Shown here: piece after piece, positions 28,091 to 38,097 of the stretch
How the letters are laid out: each line of letters opens with the position of its first letter
How positions within the stretch are numbered: the stretch's first letter is position 1
Assembly (NCBI RefSeq): GCF_038007965.1
Contig: NZ_JBBOYD010000001.1
Span: forward strand, 412,501-476,500
DNA: 64,000 bases
Reading direction: 5' to 3'
Source: Niallia sp. FSL W8-0635
GTDB lineage: Bacteria > Bacillota > Bacilli > Bacillales > Cytobacillaceae
The notes under the pieces: model-generated
What the model was told of the DNA's origin: nothing
Database searches by the model: none
What the model saw: only the letters and a program-made list of their open reading frames with translations
Program-made: the position numbers and the translations under genes

Positions 28091-28127
28091 GCTTCTCATA
28101 GGTGATTAAACTTGTGAGAAGCTTTCA
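28091..28127 (+). terminator. terminator of the signalling operon
   Basis: GCTTCTCA pairs with TGAGAAGC (28115-28122), followed by TTCATTT. Confidence 0.65.
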
Positions 28128-28180
28128 TTTGTAGATTAATAGAAATAATTTATTTTAATAAAGTATTTTGTAATATTCCT

Positions 28181-28262
28181 TCGAAAATAGCAAACTCATT
28201 GAAAGATGAGGACGCAAAGCTGCGGGCCTAAAGAAGTACTTCTATGGTAGCCGGGTTTCCGA
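28181..28262 (+). ncRNA. second cyclic-di-GMP-I (GEMM) riboswitch
   Basis: The same core as at 25507: GCAAAC, hairpin CTCATT-GAAA-GATGAG, the invariant GGACGCAAAGC, GCGGGCCTAAA, a third hairpin and GGTAGCCGGGTTTCCGA. A short perfect terminator hairpin follows at 28285. It controls the transporter-decarboxylase pair. No strong -35/-10 pair was identified in the 60 bases upstream. Confidence 0.93.
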
Positions 28263-28284
28263 AAAGGTTGGATAGTTACTAATC

Positions 28285-28304
28285 AAGCAATATATTGCTT
28301 TTTT
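28285..28304 (+). terminator. terminator of the second c-di-GMP riboswitch
   Basis: AAGCAA-TATA-TTGCTT hairpin followed by TTTT, 22 bases after the aptamer and 84 bases before the transporter start. Confidence 0.7.
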
Positions 28305-28387
28305 ACGTCCTCCTTGGTGTGGACTTTTTTTATTTGGATTTGTCTATCGTAGCAGAAGGATAGTATTCAAAAGGAAAGGGAGTAGAA

Positions 28388-29755
28388 ATGGCACAACAAG
28401 AGCAATGGAGATCAAAAATAGGATTTGTTTTAGCGGCAGCTGGATCAGCGATAGGATTAGGAGCTATATGGAAATTCCCTTATGTTGCTGGAACAGGTGG
28501 CGGCGGAGCCTTTCTCTTATTATTTTTAGTTTTTACATTAGTATTGGGAATGCCCTTATTATTAGGAGAATTTATGATTGGGAGAATGGGACAAAGTAAT
28601 CCGGTTCAAACATATGGCAAGCTAGCATTAAATCCAAAGTGGAACTTTATCGGGAAACTCGGTGTTTTTACAAGCTTTTTACTGCTATCATTTTATAGCG
28701 TTGTTGGTGGCTGGATTATTTTATACATTGTGAAGCTTTTGAGCGGTGGATTAGCTGGATTGACTCAGGATCAATATGGAGAGCTTTTTGGCGACATTAT
28801 TTCTAACCCATATCCGACTATTGCGGCACAGCTTGTATTTATGCTTGTCACAATCCTTGTCGTTGCTCAAGGGATTCAAAAAGGGATTGAGTTAGCAAGT
28901 AAAGTCATGATGCCAGCGTTATTGCTTTTGTTTTTAATATTAGTGATTCGTTCTTTAAGCTTGGATGGAGCAATGGAGGGTGTGAAATTTTTACTTGTAC
29001 CAGATTTTTCAAAGCTGACATCTGAGAGTATCCTATTTGCCCTTGGGCAGGCATTTTTCACATTATCTTTAGGTGTTTCGGTTATGCTTACATATGCTTC
29101 TTATTTACCTAAAACACAAAATCTACCTCAATCAGCTATTTCTATTATTATCTTAAATATTGTTATAGCTTTATTAGCAGGATTAGCTATTTTTCCAGGT
29201 GTTTTCTCCTTTGGCATGGAACCGAATGCAGGGCCGGTTTTAATATTCTCGGTTTTACCTGCAGTGTTTGCCCATATGCCTTTTGGGATGCTTTTCTTCT
29301 TGGCATTTTTACTATTATTCTTATTTGCCGCTTTCACTTCAGCATTCTCTATGATTGAAATTATAGTATCAGCAGTTACGAAAAATGATGCAAGTAAACG
29401 GAAGAAAAGTACATGGATAATTGGGATGCTGATTTTTATTGTTGGTGTTCCATCCTGTCTATCTTATGGTGTACTTGCAGATGTCCATCTTTTTAATAAG
29501 ACTATTTTTGATTTGATGGATTACACGGTTAGTAATATTTTAATGCCATTAGGTGCCTTATTAATCGCGATTTTTGTATCGCGAAAAATTCCAAGAGAAG
29601 ATTTATTTGCGGAATTAAAGCAAGGATCGAATGTAAGATACACATTCTTTTCCATTTGTTATTTTCTGTTGAAGTACATCGTTCCCATTGCGATTATTGT
29701 CGTTTTCTTAGATGCGGCAGGATTATCAGATTGGATTATAGCTTTGTTTAAATAA
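28388..29755 (+). CDS. SNF family sodium-dependent amino-acid transporter
   Basis: A 455-aa neurotransmitter:sodium symporter (SNF, LeuT/TnaT/MhsT-like). The N-terminal [21 protein letters not shown] contains the unwound TM1 site for Na+ and substrate, followed by [15 protein letters not shown] (TM2); about eleven to twelve hydrophobic segments follow. Bacterial members carry hydrophobic or aromatic amino acids. It is co-transcribed with the decarboxylase 38 bases downstream and sits under the c-di-GMP riboswitch. Confidence 0.9.
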   Translation: MAQQEQWRSKIGFVLAAAGSAIGLGAIWKFPYVAGTGGGGAFLLLFLVFTLVLGMPLLLGEFMIGRMGQSNPVQTYGKLALNPKWNFIGKLGVFTSFLLLSFYSVVGGWIILYIVKLLSGGLAGLTQDQYGELFGDIISNPYPTIAAQLVFMLVTILVVAQGIQKGIELASKVMMPALLLLFLILVIRSLSLDGAMEGVKFLLVPDFSKLTSESILFALGQAFFTLSLGVSVMLTYASYLPKTQNLPQSAISIIILNIVIALLAGLAIFPGVFSFGMEPNAGPVLIFSVLPAVFAHMPFGMLFFLAFLLLFLFAAFTSAFSMIEIIVSAVTKNDASKRKKSTWIIGMLIFIVGVPSCLSYGVLADVHLFNKTIFDLMDYTVSNILMPLGALLIAIFVSRKIPREDLFAELKQGSNVRYTFFSICYFLLKYIVPIAIIVVFLDAAGLSDWIIALFK

Positions 29756-29792
29756 AAGCTACTTCTAGCAAGAACATCACGGAGGTTAAATA

Positions 29793-31430
29793 ATGAAGGA
29801 AATACAACAATTGTTCCCAAGCATGGACGGGAACAACTTTCAAAGAGAGGAATTATTGTCCTACTTTAAAACCATTTTAACGAAAATAGATGAATTAAAG
29901 GATCCTAACAAACTAACGCTAGGAGAAATGCCAGAATACACAGAGGACTACTATAATCGTGTTATTGAAAAGGCAGATGTTCCGAAAACGGGTGTATCCA
30001 TGGAGGAAGTGATGCAGAAGCTTCTAAAATTAGTGGAAGGACATCGATATGTAAATCGAAACTATGTAGCCAATGCGGCGCCCCTTCCGAATATTGCTAG
30101 TATCATTGGGAATTTAGTGATGGTGCTTGTCAATGGGAACAACCTTTGGGATGTAGAAGGTCCGGCGGCCGCTACAGCGGAGGTAGAAATAACAAGTATG
30201 CTGTCCAAGCTAATTGGCTATGATGAAAACCTAAGTGCTGGATATACAACTTGGGGAGGACAAGGAGCGGTGTTTAATTCTTTACGCCTTGCAATTGCCC
30301 GTTATGCACCTTCCTCTAATCAAAAGGGGATTCCGAAAAATCTTTATTGCTTCTGTTCAGAGTTATCCCACTACAGCTTGTATAAATCTGTAGAAGCATC
30401 GGGGCTTGGGGTAGAAAACATGATTCGTGTGAAGGTGAATCAGGATCATTCTATGAATCTCCAAGATTTAAAAGAAAAAATGGAGCAGGTAATTTCAAAA
30501 GGCGGTGTTCCACTTTATATACTTGCAACAATGGGAACAACTGATACATTTGGGATTGATGATATAGAGGCCATGAAGCATCTAGCGGAAGAGCTAGAGC
30601 GCAAGCATGGTCTAAGCCCCATCTATATTCATGCCGACTCAGCAATGGGAGGAATGTACACCTTCTTTAATGCGTACGACTTTGATAATAACCCACTTCA
30701 ATTGGAAGACAATGTTAAGGTAGTATTGAAATCCTATCAGCAGAAGTTTAAGCAGATCAAGCTTGCAGATAGTATGGTCTTTGATTTTCATAAGCTAGGT
30801 CAAACTCCGTATATTACGAGTTTATTTTTAATTAAAAATAGAGAGAATCTGAAGTATGTTGATTTAGACGAAGAGGAAACTCCGTATGTTGGGAATCGTG
30901 GTTATGGAAGTTATCATACAGGCTACACATTAGAATGTTCGCGAATGGGAAGTGCTCTTTCCATTTATGCATCTTTATTAGCATTTGGGATAGAAGGGTA
31001 TCAAAAGCTTCTAGCCAACTATCTTCGCGTTAATATGAAATTTAGAGAGACGTTAACAAGGGAAATTTCAAATGTGGCAATTACGAATGAAGTTTCGCCG
31101 ATTACAACATTCCGCTTTTATCCTGAAACTTCTAAATGGAAGGATGAATCAGGTGGACTTTTAACAGTGGAAGAAATAAATGAAATTAATCAATTTAATG
31201 ACGAGTTTGCCGAAATAATTGGTGCTGAACGAGATACCGTCTTCTTTGGAAATACAAAAAAACAGCGTCTTGTAGAAGCAGCCGATTCCAATAAGCGAGT
31301 ATCTATATATGCACATAAGTTTTTCACAATCTCTCCTTATTCAACGATGGAAGAGGTAGATCGTTATGTTGAATTTTTAAAAGAGCATCTCGTCTTTTTC
31401 CAGAAAACAAAAACAGTGGTTTTTCATTAA
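29793..31430 (+). CDS. PLP-dependent group II amino-acid decarboxylase
   Basis: A 545-aa aminotransferase-fold decarboxylase. The PLP lysine is in DFHKLGQTPY, the PLP-ring Asp in YIHADSAMGG, and the cofactor-holding TTWGGQGAVFNSL segment is present. The lengthy form and sequence are nearest to the pyridoxal-dependent tyrosine/glutamate decarboxylase group, but I cannot assign the substrate. Paired with an SNF transporter it likely takes up an aromatic or other amino acid and releases the amine. GGAGG precedes the ATG. Confidence 0.85.
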   Translation: MKEIQQLFPSMDGNNFQREELLSYFKTILTKIDELKDPNKLTLGEMPEYTEDYYNRVIEKADVPKTGVSMEEVMQKLLKLVEGHRYVNRNYVANAAPLPNIASIIGNLVMVLVNGNNLWDVEGPAAATAEVEITSMLSKLIGYDENLSAGYTTWGGQGAVFNSLRLAIARYAPSSNQKGIPKNLYCFCSELSHYSLYKSVEASGLGVENMIRVKVNQDHSMNLQDLKEKMEQVISKGGVPLYILATMGTTDTFGIDDIEAMKHLAEELERKHGLSPIYIHADSAMGGMYTFFNAYDFDNNPLQLEDNVKVVLKSYQQKFKQIKLADSMVFDFHKLGQTPYITSLFLIKNRENLKYVDLDEEETPYVGNRGYGSYHTGYTLECSRMGSALSIYASLLAFGIEGYQKLLANYLRVNMKFRETLTREISNVAITNEVSPITTFRFYPETSKWKDESGGLLTVEEINEINQFNDEFAEIIGAERDTVFFGNTKKQRLVEAADSNKRVSIYAHKFFTISPYSTMEEVDRYVEFLKEHLVFFQKTKTVVFH

Positions 31431-31474
31431 AAAAGGGAATAGAAACGTGATTCCAGCATTATAAAGTAAAATTT

Positions 31475-31506
31475 AAATCCTCCTGCCATAGCAGGGGGAT
31501 TTTTTT
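31475..31506 (+). terminator. terminator of the transporter-decarboxylase operon
   Basis: AAATCCTCCTGC pairs with GCAGGGGGATTT with one wobble and is followed by T6. The remaining 31507-31770 is AT-rich with no clear signal beyond room for a promoter. Confidence 0.88.
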
Positions 31507-31770
31507 CGCTGTAAATATCTAGATTAAAAAAATGCTAAAAAAAATCATTCTCATAAATAGTGGTGAATTTTAAGGGAATGTAAAATATTTACTCTCCCTT
31601 TACAAAAAATCTCTTTCATGTTGATAAATCAAGTATCCCTCTAAAAACATTCTGAAACTTGTTAATAATAACTTTACATTACTCCCCAAAGTAGCTTTAT
31701 ATTTATTTTCTAAAATTTAATTAGTAGAAGAAACCATATTGATACTAATTTCTATTAAAAGGAGTGAGGG

Positions 31771-32559
31771 ATGGTTATGCATTTTGCTTCAACGTTAGCT
31801 TGGGCTTATCCGGTAGACGAAGTGGTACAGCTTGCCAAACAGAGCGAACTATCAGGACTGGAGATTTGGGCGGAACAGGTCTGGTTTCACGGGACAAACC
31901 CAGAAAAAATCCGTAAAGCGAATCGAGATCAGTCTATCAACCTGACTATGCATGCCGCAAGCTGGGACTTGAACATTTGCTCTATAGAAAAAGAAATAAG
32001 AGAAAGCTCTGTAAGGCAAATTCAACATTCCATTAAGCTAGCAGATGAGATAGGTGCAGACTCTATTACATTCCACCCAGGGAGGCTGACTCTTCCCCAG
32101 ATGAAACAGGAAATATATGAGACTTTAATGATGGAATCTATTTTTACTTTAATAGAAACAGCGAAGCAGTATAAGAAAACCCTTAGCATAGAATTAATGG
32201 AGGTAAAAGCAAAGGAATTTGTGACAAGCCCTGATACGATGAATCGATTGATTGCAAGCTTTATACCGGAACTGAAAACAACCTTTGATGTTGCTCATAT
32301 TTCGGAGGGAGCTCCCGAGCGTGCCTTTGCCGACTTAATAAATGTGGACAAAATTCATGTTAGTGATAATACCGAAAGTCAGCTACATGTTCCCCTTGGT
32401 ACTGGCATACTAGATCGTAATATGCTGAGAGAGTTTTTTGCTATCACATCTCTCCCCGTAGTGGTCGAAGGTTTCGATGCATCGGAAAATCTAAATTGGT
32501 GGAAGCATAATCTTCACTATTTAAAAAGCCTGGCAATGCAGAAGGAGGTGCCTCAATGA
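31771..32559 (+). CDS. TIM-barrel sugar isomerase/epimerase-like (AP endonuclease 2 family)
   Basis: A 262-aa xylose isomerase-like TIM barrel. Visible metal-site candidates are the Glu of LSGLEIWAEQVWFHG, the His of SITFHPGRLT, the Glu of LSIELMEVKA, TTFDVAHIS and VVVEGFD near the end. It opens a six-gene operon, overlapping surE by four bases (ATGA). AAAAGGAG precedes the ATG at 31771. The function is unknown; the family includes isomerases, epimerases and endonucleases, and the context suggests work on an imported sugar or polyol phosphate. Confidence 0.8.
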   Translation: MVMHFASTLAWAYPVDEVVQLAKQSELSGLEIWAEQVWFHGTNPEKIRKANRDQSINLTMHAASWDLNICSIEKEIRESSVRQIQHSIKLADEIGADSITFHPGRLTLPQMKQEIYETLMMESIFTLIETAKQYKKTLSIELMEVKAKEFVTSPDTMNRLIASFIPELKTTFDVAHISEGAPERAFADLINVDKIHVSDNTESQLHVPLGTGILDRNMLREFFAITSLPVVVEGFDASENLNWWKHNLHYLKSLAMQKEVPQ

Positions 32560-33365
32560 AGATTCTAGTGACAAACGATGATGGCATTTTTGCTCCTGGT
32601 CTTCAGGCGTTGGTTGAAGTGTTGCAGCATTTTGCTGATGTATATGTGGTCTGTCCAGATCAGGAAAGAAGCGCAGTCAGTCATTCGATTACGTTGAGAG
32701 TGCCTTTAAAGGCAAAGCCGCTTCCCCTTTTTCCTGGTGTAAAAGGTTGTTGGGCAGTTAATGGAACACCAGCAGATTGTGTGAAGCTGGGGATTGAAGT
32801 ACTAATGAAGCAGCAGCCTGACTTTGTTATTTCCGGAATAAATCTTGGACCAAATCTAGGTCGTGACCTTTATTACTCAGGAACAATGGCTGGGGCTATA
32901 GAAGGATTACTTTACGGCATTCCTGCTGTGGCAGTATCATTAAATGCCTTTTCTGACATGGACATTAATTATGAAAAAGTAAAAAGGCTATTTTATCCTA
33001 TTATGGAGGTGCTTTTGCAGAACAAGATTCCAAAGGGGATTTTCTTGAATGTAAATTTACCTTATTTATCAAGGGAGATGTGTAAGGGAGTCCGTATTGT
33101 TCCACTTGATATGAAGGTTGCTCGCTATTCCTATGTCGGTTTAAACGACCCCCATGGACAAGTTTACTATTGGTTAAAGGATCAGCTACATAATATGAAA
33201 GATTTTGAGGAGGATAGTGACTTTCTTTTACTAAGAACAGGGTTTGTCACTGTATCACCGATTGAGTTTAGGACGTTTCATAAAAGAAAACAAGAACAAA
33301 TTGAACGATGGTTTTCCCATTTAAATTTTGCTAGTACAGATGAGGAGGAAATAGATTATGCGTAA
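32556..33365 (+). CDS. surE: SurE 5'/3'-nucleotidase
   Basis: A 269-aa SurE-type metal-dependent phosphatase. The start MKILVTNDDGIFAPG holds the metal-binding Asp8-Asp9, CPDQERSAVSHSIT carries the conserved Ser, and ISGINLGPNLGRDLYYSGTMAGA holds the Asn. Family members remove phosphate from nucleotides and short polyphosphates. It overlaps both neighbours, so it is translated with the upstream TIM-barrel gene and the binding-protein gene. B. subtilis lacks a surE in this position. Confidence 0.9.
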   Translation: MKILVTNDDGIFAPGLQALVEVLQHFADVYVVCPDQERSAVSHSITLRVPLKAKPLPLFPGVKGCWAVNGTPADCVKLGIEVLMKQQPDFVISGINLGPNLGRDLYYSGTMAGAIEGLLYGIPAVAVSLNAFSDMDINYEKVKRLFYPIMEVLLQNKIPKGIFLNVNLPYLSREMCKGVRIVPLDMKVARYSYVGLNDPHGQVYYWLKDQLHNMKDFEEDSDFLLLRTGFVTVSPIEFRTFHKRKQEQIERWFSHLNFASTDEEEIDYA

Positions 33366-34398
33366 ATGGATGCTTGTATTAATGTTTGGAATATTGATGG
33401 CTTTTGCTGCAGGCTGCGGTAGTAAGGAAAGCAGTGAGACAAGTAATGCTTCAGAAGATACGAATAATACAGAGGCGAAGGTAGAGGGATCTCTCCATTT
33501 TTATACTTCTCAGCCGGATGCAGATGCGGCCAAATTGGTAGAAGGATTTCAAGCTAAATATCCTGATGTAAAGGTAGAAACCTTCCGCTCTGGTACAGAA
33601 GAAGTAATCTCAAAAATTAAAGCAGAAAAAATGGCTGGAAAGATTCAGGCTGATGTACTGTTGGTTGCGGATGCAGTAACATTTGAAAGCTTAAAGGAAG
33701 AAGATATGCTTCAAGCATATGAAACAGAAGAAGCTACTGAAATCCCTTCAGAGCTTATTGATCCAGACCATACTTACTTTGGAACAAAGGTTATGGCTAC
33801 AGGCTTAGTAGTAAATACGGAAAATGTTAAAGAAATGCCTACGAGTTGGAATGCGCTGACTTCTAAAGAGGTAAAAGGAAAAATTATTATGCCAAGTCCG
33901 TTATACTCTGGTGCTGCTGCTTATAATTTAGGTGTGTTTACACGTCAAGATACATTTGGCTGGGATTTTTATAAAAATATTGCTGCAAACGATGTAACAG
34001 TAACAAAGGGGAATGGCGATGTACTTAAAGGTGTTGCCGGCGGAGAAAAGGACTATGGAATGATTGTTGACTATCTCGTTACACGTGCTAAAGCAGAGGG
34101 ATCTCCAGTTGAGCTCATTTATCCAGAAGAGGGTGTGCCAGTTATTACGGAACCAATTGGAATCATGAAGGACGCACAAAATGTAGAAGCAGCAAAGGCT
34201 TTTGTTGATTTCGTTCTTTCAGAAGATGGTCAAAAGCTTGCTGCAGAGCTTGGCTATACTCCAATTCGTAAAGGGATAGAAGCTCCTGAAGGACTAAAAA
34301 CAATTGATGAAATAAAGGTCCTTTCGGCAGATGTGCAGGAATTGTATAAGACAAGAGATGCTGATAAAAAAGAATTTGAAACAGTTATCAGCGAATAG
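33358..34398 (+). CDS. ABC transporter solute-binding lipoprotein (iron/phosphonate class)
   Basis: A 346-aa lipoprotein: signal peptide with lipobox FAAGC (Cys20), a Ser/Asn/Glu-rich linker, then the binding domain (GSLHFYTSQPDADAAKLVEGF, ADVLLVADAVTFESL, VPVITEPIGIMKDA). It belongs to the group 1 family that binds ferric iron, putrescine, 2-aminoethylphosphonate or phosphate esters. No tyrosine cluster typical of ferric-binding proteins is evident. The operon genes favour a phosphorylated organic ligand. It overlaps surE by eight bases. Confidence 0.85.
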   Translation: MRKWMLVLMFGILMAFAAGCGSKESSETSNASEDTNNTEAKVEGSLHFYTSQPDADAAKLVEGFQAKYPDVKVETFRSGTEEVISKIKAEKMAGKIQADVLLVADAVTFESLKEEDMLQAYETEEATEIPSELIDPDHTYFGTKVMATGLVVNTENVKEMPTSWNALTSKEVKGKIIMPSPLYSGAAAYNLGVFTRQDTFGWDFYKNIAANDVTVTKGNGDVLKGVAGGEKDYGMIVDYLVTRAKAEGSPVELIYPEEGVPVITEPIGIMKDAQNVEAAKAFVDFVLSEDGQKLAAELGYTPIRKGIEAPEGLKTIDEIKVLSADVQELYKTRDADKKEFETVISE

Positions 34399-34425
34399 AA
34401 CACTTTTTAAGAAGGAGTGGACAGA

Positions 34426-36156
34426 ATGAACTCACATGTTCAGAGTTCAGAAAGGAAAACGGAAGCTTTATCTCCGTTCTCCTTTTCTTATTTTACCCGT
34501 AATTGGTGGGGCGTTCCCGGCTTTCTGTTGCTTATCTTTGTATTTTTGCTTCCTGTTTGTCGTCTTGTTTGGCTGAGTGTTTCCAATGGAGAAGAAGTTG
34601 GTCTCATGCTTTATCAGGAAGTACTATTAGAAAAAGCAACCTGGAGGACGATTCAAAATACCATTATTATTACGATTTCCAGTACAGTACTTTCCTTAGT
34701 TATAGGAGTAGGGCTTGCCTTTACAATGGCTTATATGAATATCCGGGCAAAAAAATGGCTGCAATTGCTTATCTTTTTACCGTTTTTAATCCCCTCCTAT
34801 ATCTCAACACTTGCTTGGGTTCAGTTTTTTGGAGGAAATGGTCCCATCCAGTTTCTATTTAATGAATCTGTTAATTTGTACAGTATGGGAGGAATTATTT
34901 TTGTACTTGGGCTTTCTCATTATCCCCTTGTGTATTTGATGAGTGTGGAGGTATTTCGTCGTATTCCAAGAGAGCTGAAATATGCTGCCAGCACTTCCGG
35001 AGCGTCTGGTGGAGTTGTATTTCGAAAAGTTATCCTTCCAATGGCGCTGCCAGGGATTGCTAGTGGTGGTATTCTTGCTTTTCTATCTAATATTGATAAC
35101 TTTGGCATTCCTGCTTTTCTTGGTATTCCAGCAAATATTCGTGTATTAAGTACTTATATTTATGAACAAATAATTGGATATGGACCATCTGCCTTTTCCA
35201 GAGCCGCTGTACTTTCCGTTATTCTTGGCGTGATCGCGTTAATTGGTACAGTGGTGCAATGGGCGATTATTAGAAAAAGTAATGTAAGTGAAACAACTGC
35301 AAGAGATACAGAGCCAAGATATTATCTCACGCGGGGGTGGAGGAACGTTGCGGAGTCAGCGCTATGGATTTTCTTGTTGCTCACAACCCTTGTGCCGTTG
35401 ATTGTTATGGCTTCTACCTCCTTTATCAGGGCATATGGATTATCGCTTTCGTGGGAAAATCTTTCTTTGAAAAATTACCGATATCTGCTATTTGAAGATG
35501 CTAAAACCGGTTCAGCGATAGGGAATAGCGTAACCCTAGCACTTGCTACTATGTTAATCTGTATGGTTATTGGAACAGTGATTGCCTATATTCGCTTTAA
35601 AAAGCCATCCTTTTTTGTGAAGGCTTCGGAAATCATTGTTACTATTCCGTATGCTTTGCCAGGAACGGTATTTGCCTTGGCGATTATTTTAATGTGGCTT
35701 CAGCCATTACCAGGTGTGCAACCAGGAGTCTATGGAACGATATGGATTTTATTGATTGCTTATATAACTAGATTTACGGTTCTACAAATGAGAGGAAGCC
35801 TGACTGCCTTTTCGCAAATTGATCCTTCTATGGAGGAAGCAGCAAGAACTTCAGGAGCAAGGGCGTATGTTAAATGGAAAAGTATCCTTTTTCCACTACT
35901 TATGCCTGGAGTATTAAGCGGGGCTGCTCTTGTGTTTTTGACTGCTCTAACGGAGCTTACGGTTTCAAGTCTTTTATGGTCAAGCGGCTCTGAAACGATT
36001 GGTGTTGTCATCTTTAGTTTTGAGCAAGCTGGATACTCCACTTATTCCACAGCATTTTCAACATTGATTGTAACAGCAGTATTAACAATGGGGATTTTGT
36101 TTGTTCTTTTCGAAAAAATATGGAAGAAGAGGGTGATGAAGAGTGATTCGAATTGA
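34426..36156 (+). CDS. fused ABC permease (FbpB/PhnU-V type)
   Basis: A 576-aa permease with two six-helix halves fused in one chain. Each half carries an EAA loop contacting the ATPase: ELKYAASTSGASGGVVFRKV in the first and MEEAARTSGARAYVKWKSIL in the second. Such fused permeases are typical of Fe3+ and 2-aminoethylphosphonate-type importers. I chose the ATG at 34426, eight bases after GGAG, over the GTG at 34417. It overlaps the ATPase gene by 14 bases. Confidence 0.9.
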   Translation: MNSHVQSSERKTEALSPFSFSYFTRNWWGVPGFLLLIFVFLLPVCRLVWLSVSNGEEVGLMLYQEVLLEKATWRTIQNTIIITISSTVLSLVIGVGLAFTMAYMNIRAKKWLQLLIFLPFLIPSYISTLAWVQFFGGNGPIQFLFNESVNLYSMGGIIFVLGLSHYPLVYLMSVEVFRRIPRELKYAASTSGASGGVVFRKVILPMALPGIASGGILAFLSNIDNFGIPAFLGIPANIRVLSTYIYEQIIGYGPSAFSRAAVLSVILGVIALIGTVVQWAIIRKSNVSETTARDTEPRYYLTRGWRNVAESALWIFLLLTTLVPLIVMASTSFIRAYGLSLSWENLSLKNYRYLLFEDAKTGSAIGNSVTLALATMLICMVIGTVIAYIRFKKPSFFVKASEIIVTIPYALPGTVFALAIILMWLQPLPGVQPGVYGTIWILLIAYITRFTVLQMRGSLTAFSQIDPSMEEAARTSGARAYVKWKSILFPLLMPGVLSGAALVFLTALTELTVSSLLWSSGSETIGVVIFSFEQAGYSTYSTAFSTLIVTAVLTMGILFVLFEKIWKKRVMKSDSN

Positions 36157-37219
36157 TGGGTTAAAAAAGAATTATGGAAATTATACGGCTCTTGAGAATA
36201 TTGATTTGGAGCTATTAAACGGAGAATTTATCGCTATACTTGGTCCTTCTGGATGTGGGAAGACTACATTGCTACGGCTTTTGGCAGGATTCATGAAACC
36301 AACAGAAGGAACAATTTCCATAGACGATGAAATAGCAGCAAGCTCCAGTAAACTTGTCCCACCTGAAAAAAGGAATATTAGTATGGTATTTCAATCTTTT
36401 GCATTATGGCCGCATATGACAGTAGAAGAGCATATTCGATTTCCCCTAAAGCATCATCGATTTGGCAAAACAAATGCGAAGGAGGAGCAGGAAAAAAGGG
36501 TCTCTGAAGCATTAGAAATGGTAGGACTTTCTCATTTGAAAGATCGTTATCCTGCTGAACTTTCCGGTGGACAAAAACAACGTGTTGCACTAGCACGGGC
36601 AATCGTTCCAAAGCCGTCTCTTCTCTTGATGGATGAGCCGTTAAGTGCGCTTGATGCAGAACTTCGAATGGAAATGAGAAGAGAGATTGGCGCGATTCAC
36701 CGAAAAATGGGTACAACAATTATCTATGTTACTCATGATCAAGGGGAAGCATTGGCGATGGCCGATAGAATTGTTGTAATGAACCATGGGAAGATAGAGC
36801 AGATAGGTACACCTGAAAGTATTTATAATACTCCGCAGTCCGTATTTGTGTCCACTTTTGTTGGGAAAGGCAATCTAATAAAAGGGGAGTGGGTGAATGA
36901 GGATAAATTTATTCCAGCTGATTTTCCTGCTGTTTCTTGGACAGATATTGGCATAGCAAAGGAAATAAAAGCTCAAAATCTTTATCCTGTTCGCCCGGAG
37001 CAATGGAAGCTTGGCGAGGTGGATCAGAATCAGATGACTGGAATTGTTCAATTTGCCCAATTTCAAGGGAATGAAATCCATTACAGCATTCAGTCTGGTG
37101 AAGAGATGATTAATGTTTATGCTTCTGTTTTTGAAAAAAGATTCCTACCAGGTGACTCTGTTTCATTAAAAATATATACTGGCACAGCCCAAAAAGCTGT
37201 TTTAGTAGGTAGCAGGTAG
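36143..37219 (+). CDS. ABC importer ATP-binding protein
   Basis: A 358-aa ATPase: Walker A GPSGCGKTT, Q-loop FQSFALWPHM, signature LSGGQKQRVALARA, Walker B LLLMDEPLSALD, H-loop VTHDQ. A C-terminal TOBE-type regulatory domain follows residue 240. It energises the permease just upstream. Start GTG at 36143 inside the permease gene. The TOBE domain is often a site of substrate or regulator contact. Confidence 0.92.
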   Translation: MIRIDGLKKNYGNYTALENIDLELLNGEFIAILGPSGCGKTTLLRLLAGFMKPTEGTISIDDEIAASSSKLVPPEKRNISMVFQSFALWPHMTVEEHIRFPLKHHRFGKTNAKEEQEKRVSEALEMVGLSHLKDRYPAELSGGQKQRVALARAIVPKPSLLLMDEPLSALDAELRMEMRREIGAIHRKMGTTIIYVTHDQGEALAMADRIVVMNHGKIEQIGTPESIYNTPQSVFVSTFVGKGNLIKGEWVNEDKFIPADFPAVSWTDIGIAKEIKAQNLYPVRPEQWKLGEVDQNQMTGIVQFAQFQGNEIHYSIQSGEEMINVYASVFEKRFLPGDSVSLKIYTGTAQKAVLVGSR

Positions 37220-37231
37220 GGAGGAAATAGG

Positions 37232-38044
37232 ATGATTGATTTGCATATTCATTCTGAATACTCAGATGGTTCCTGGAATCCTCGAGAGATAGTAGAAGAT
37301 AGTATAAAAAAGGGGCTAAAAATCATTTCGATTACCGATCATGATGTATTGGCGGGTTATGAAGAGGCTCTATTCTATAGAAATAATAGCTTGAAAATTA
37401 TTCCTGGGATTGAATTGAATACAGATGGTCCTTTAGGAGAGCTGCATATTTTAGGCTACAACTTTGATCCAGAGAATCCAAGCTTAAGAGAACATGTCTC
37501 TTGGAGAGTGGAGGATCGGTTGCAATGGGGGAAAAGAATTGTAGCGAAATTGAAGATGCTTGGTTTTAATATTTCTTTTGAGAATTGTCTTGCACGTGTA
37601 GGGAAGGGAGTTCTTGTTAGAACACATATTGCAGATGAGTTAGTGGAAGCTGGATACTTTCACAGCAGTAAACAGGCGTATGAGGAACTTTTAAAAAAAG
37701 GGAAAACAGGATTTGTAGAAAGAGGAAACTTTTCCGCAGTGGACGCCATTAAGCTAATCCATGAGGCTGGTGGTCTTGCCTTTCTTGCTCATCCTGGAAT
37801 TTATAAGCATAAATTTAATGTTCAGCACTTAATCGATTCTGGATTGGATGGAATCGAAGTCTATCACTCCAAACATTCTAAGGAGGACCAAGAATATTGG
37901 AGGGGATTAGCGGTAGAAAGGAATCTCCTGATTTCTGGAGGAAGTGATTTTCATGGACCAGAATCGCGGAATCCGTTTCCGATTGGGAGTGTGGAGATAG
38001 AAGATCCTCAGATTCTAGTGCGGTTTGATGATATGGTTCCTTAA
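37232..38044 (+). CDS. PHP domain phosphoesterase
   Basis: A 270-aa PHP (polymerase and histidinol phosphatase) metal hydrolase. Metal-site blocks are DLHIHSEYSDGS, ITDHDVLAG, IPGIELN, LAHPGIY and GGSDFHG. Related proteins (YciV/TrpH) remove phosphate from nucleotides or short RNA. It is 12 bases downstream of the ATPase and ends the operon at a terminator, so it probably acts on the imported substrate with SurE. Confidence 0.88.
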   Translation: MIDLHIHSEYSDGSWNPREIVEDSIKKGLKIISITDHDVLAGYEEALFYRNNSLKIIPGIELNTDGPLGELHILGYNFDPENPSLREHVSWRVEDRLQWGKRIVAKLKMLGFNISFENCLARVGKGVLVRTHIADELVEAGYFHSSKQAYEELLKKGKTGFVERGNFSAVDAIKLIHEAGGLAFLAHPGIYKHKFNVQHLIDSGLDGIEVYHSKHSKEDQEYWRGLAVERNLLISGGSDFHGPESRNPFPIGSVEIEDPQILVRFDDMVP

Positions 38045-38097
38045 CATCAAAATAAATTATAGTGTTGTTTATAGAAAAATTTAATTGCATTTTGGTG

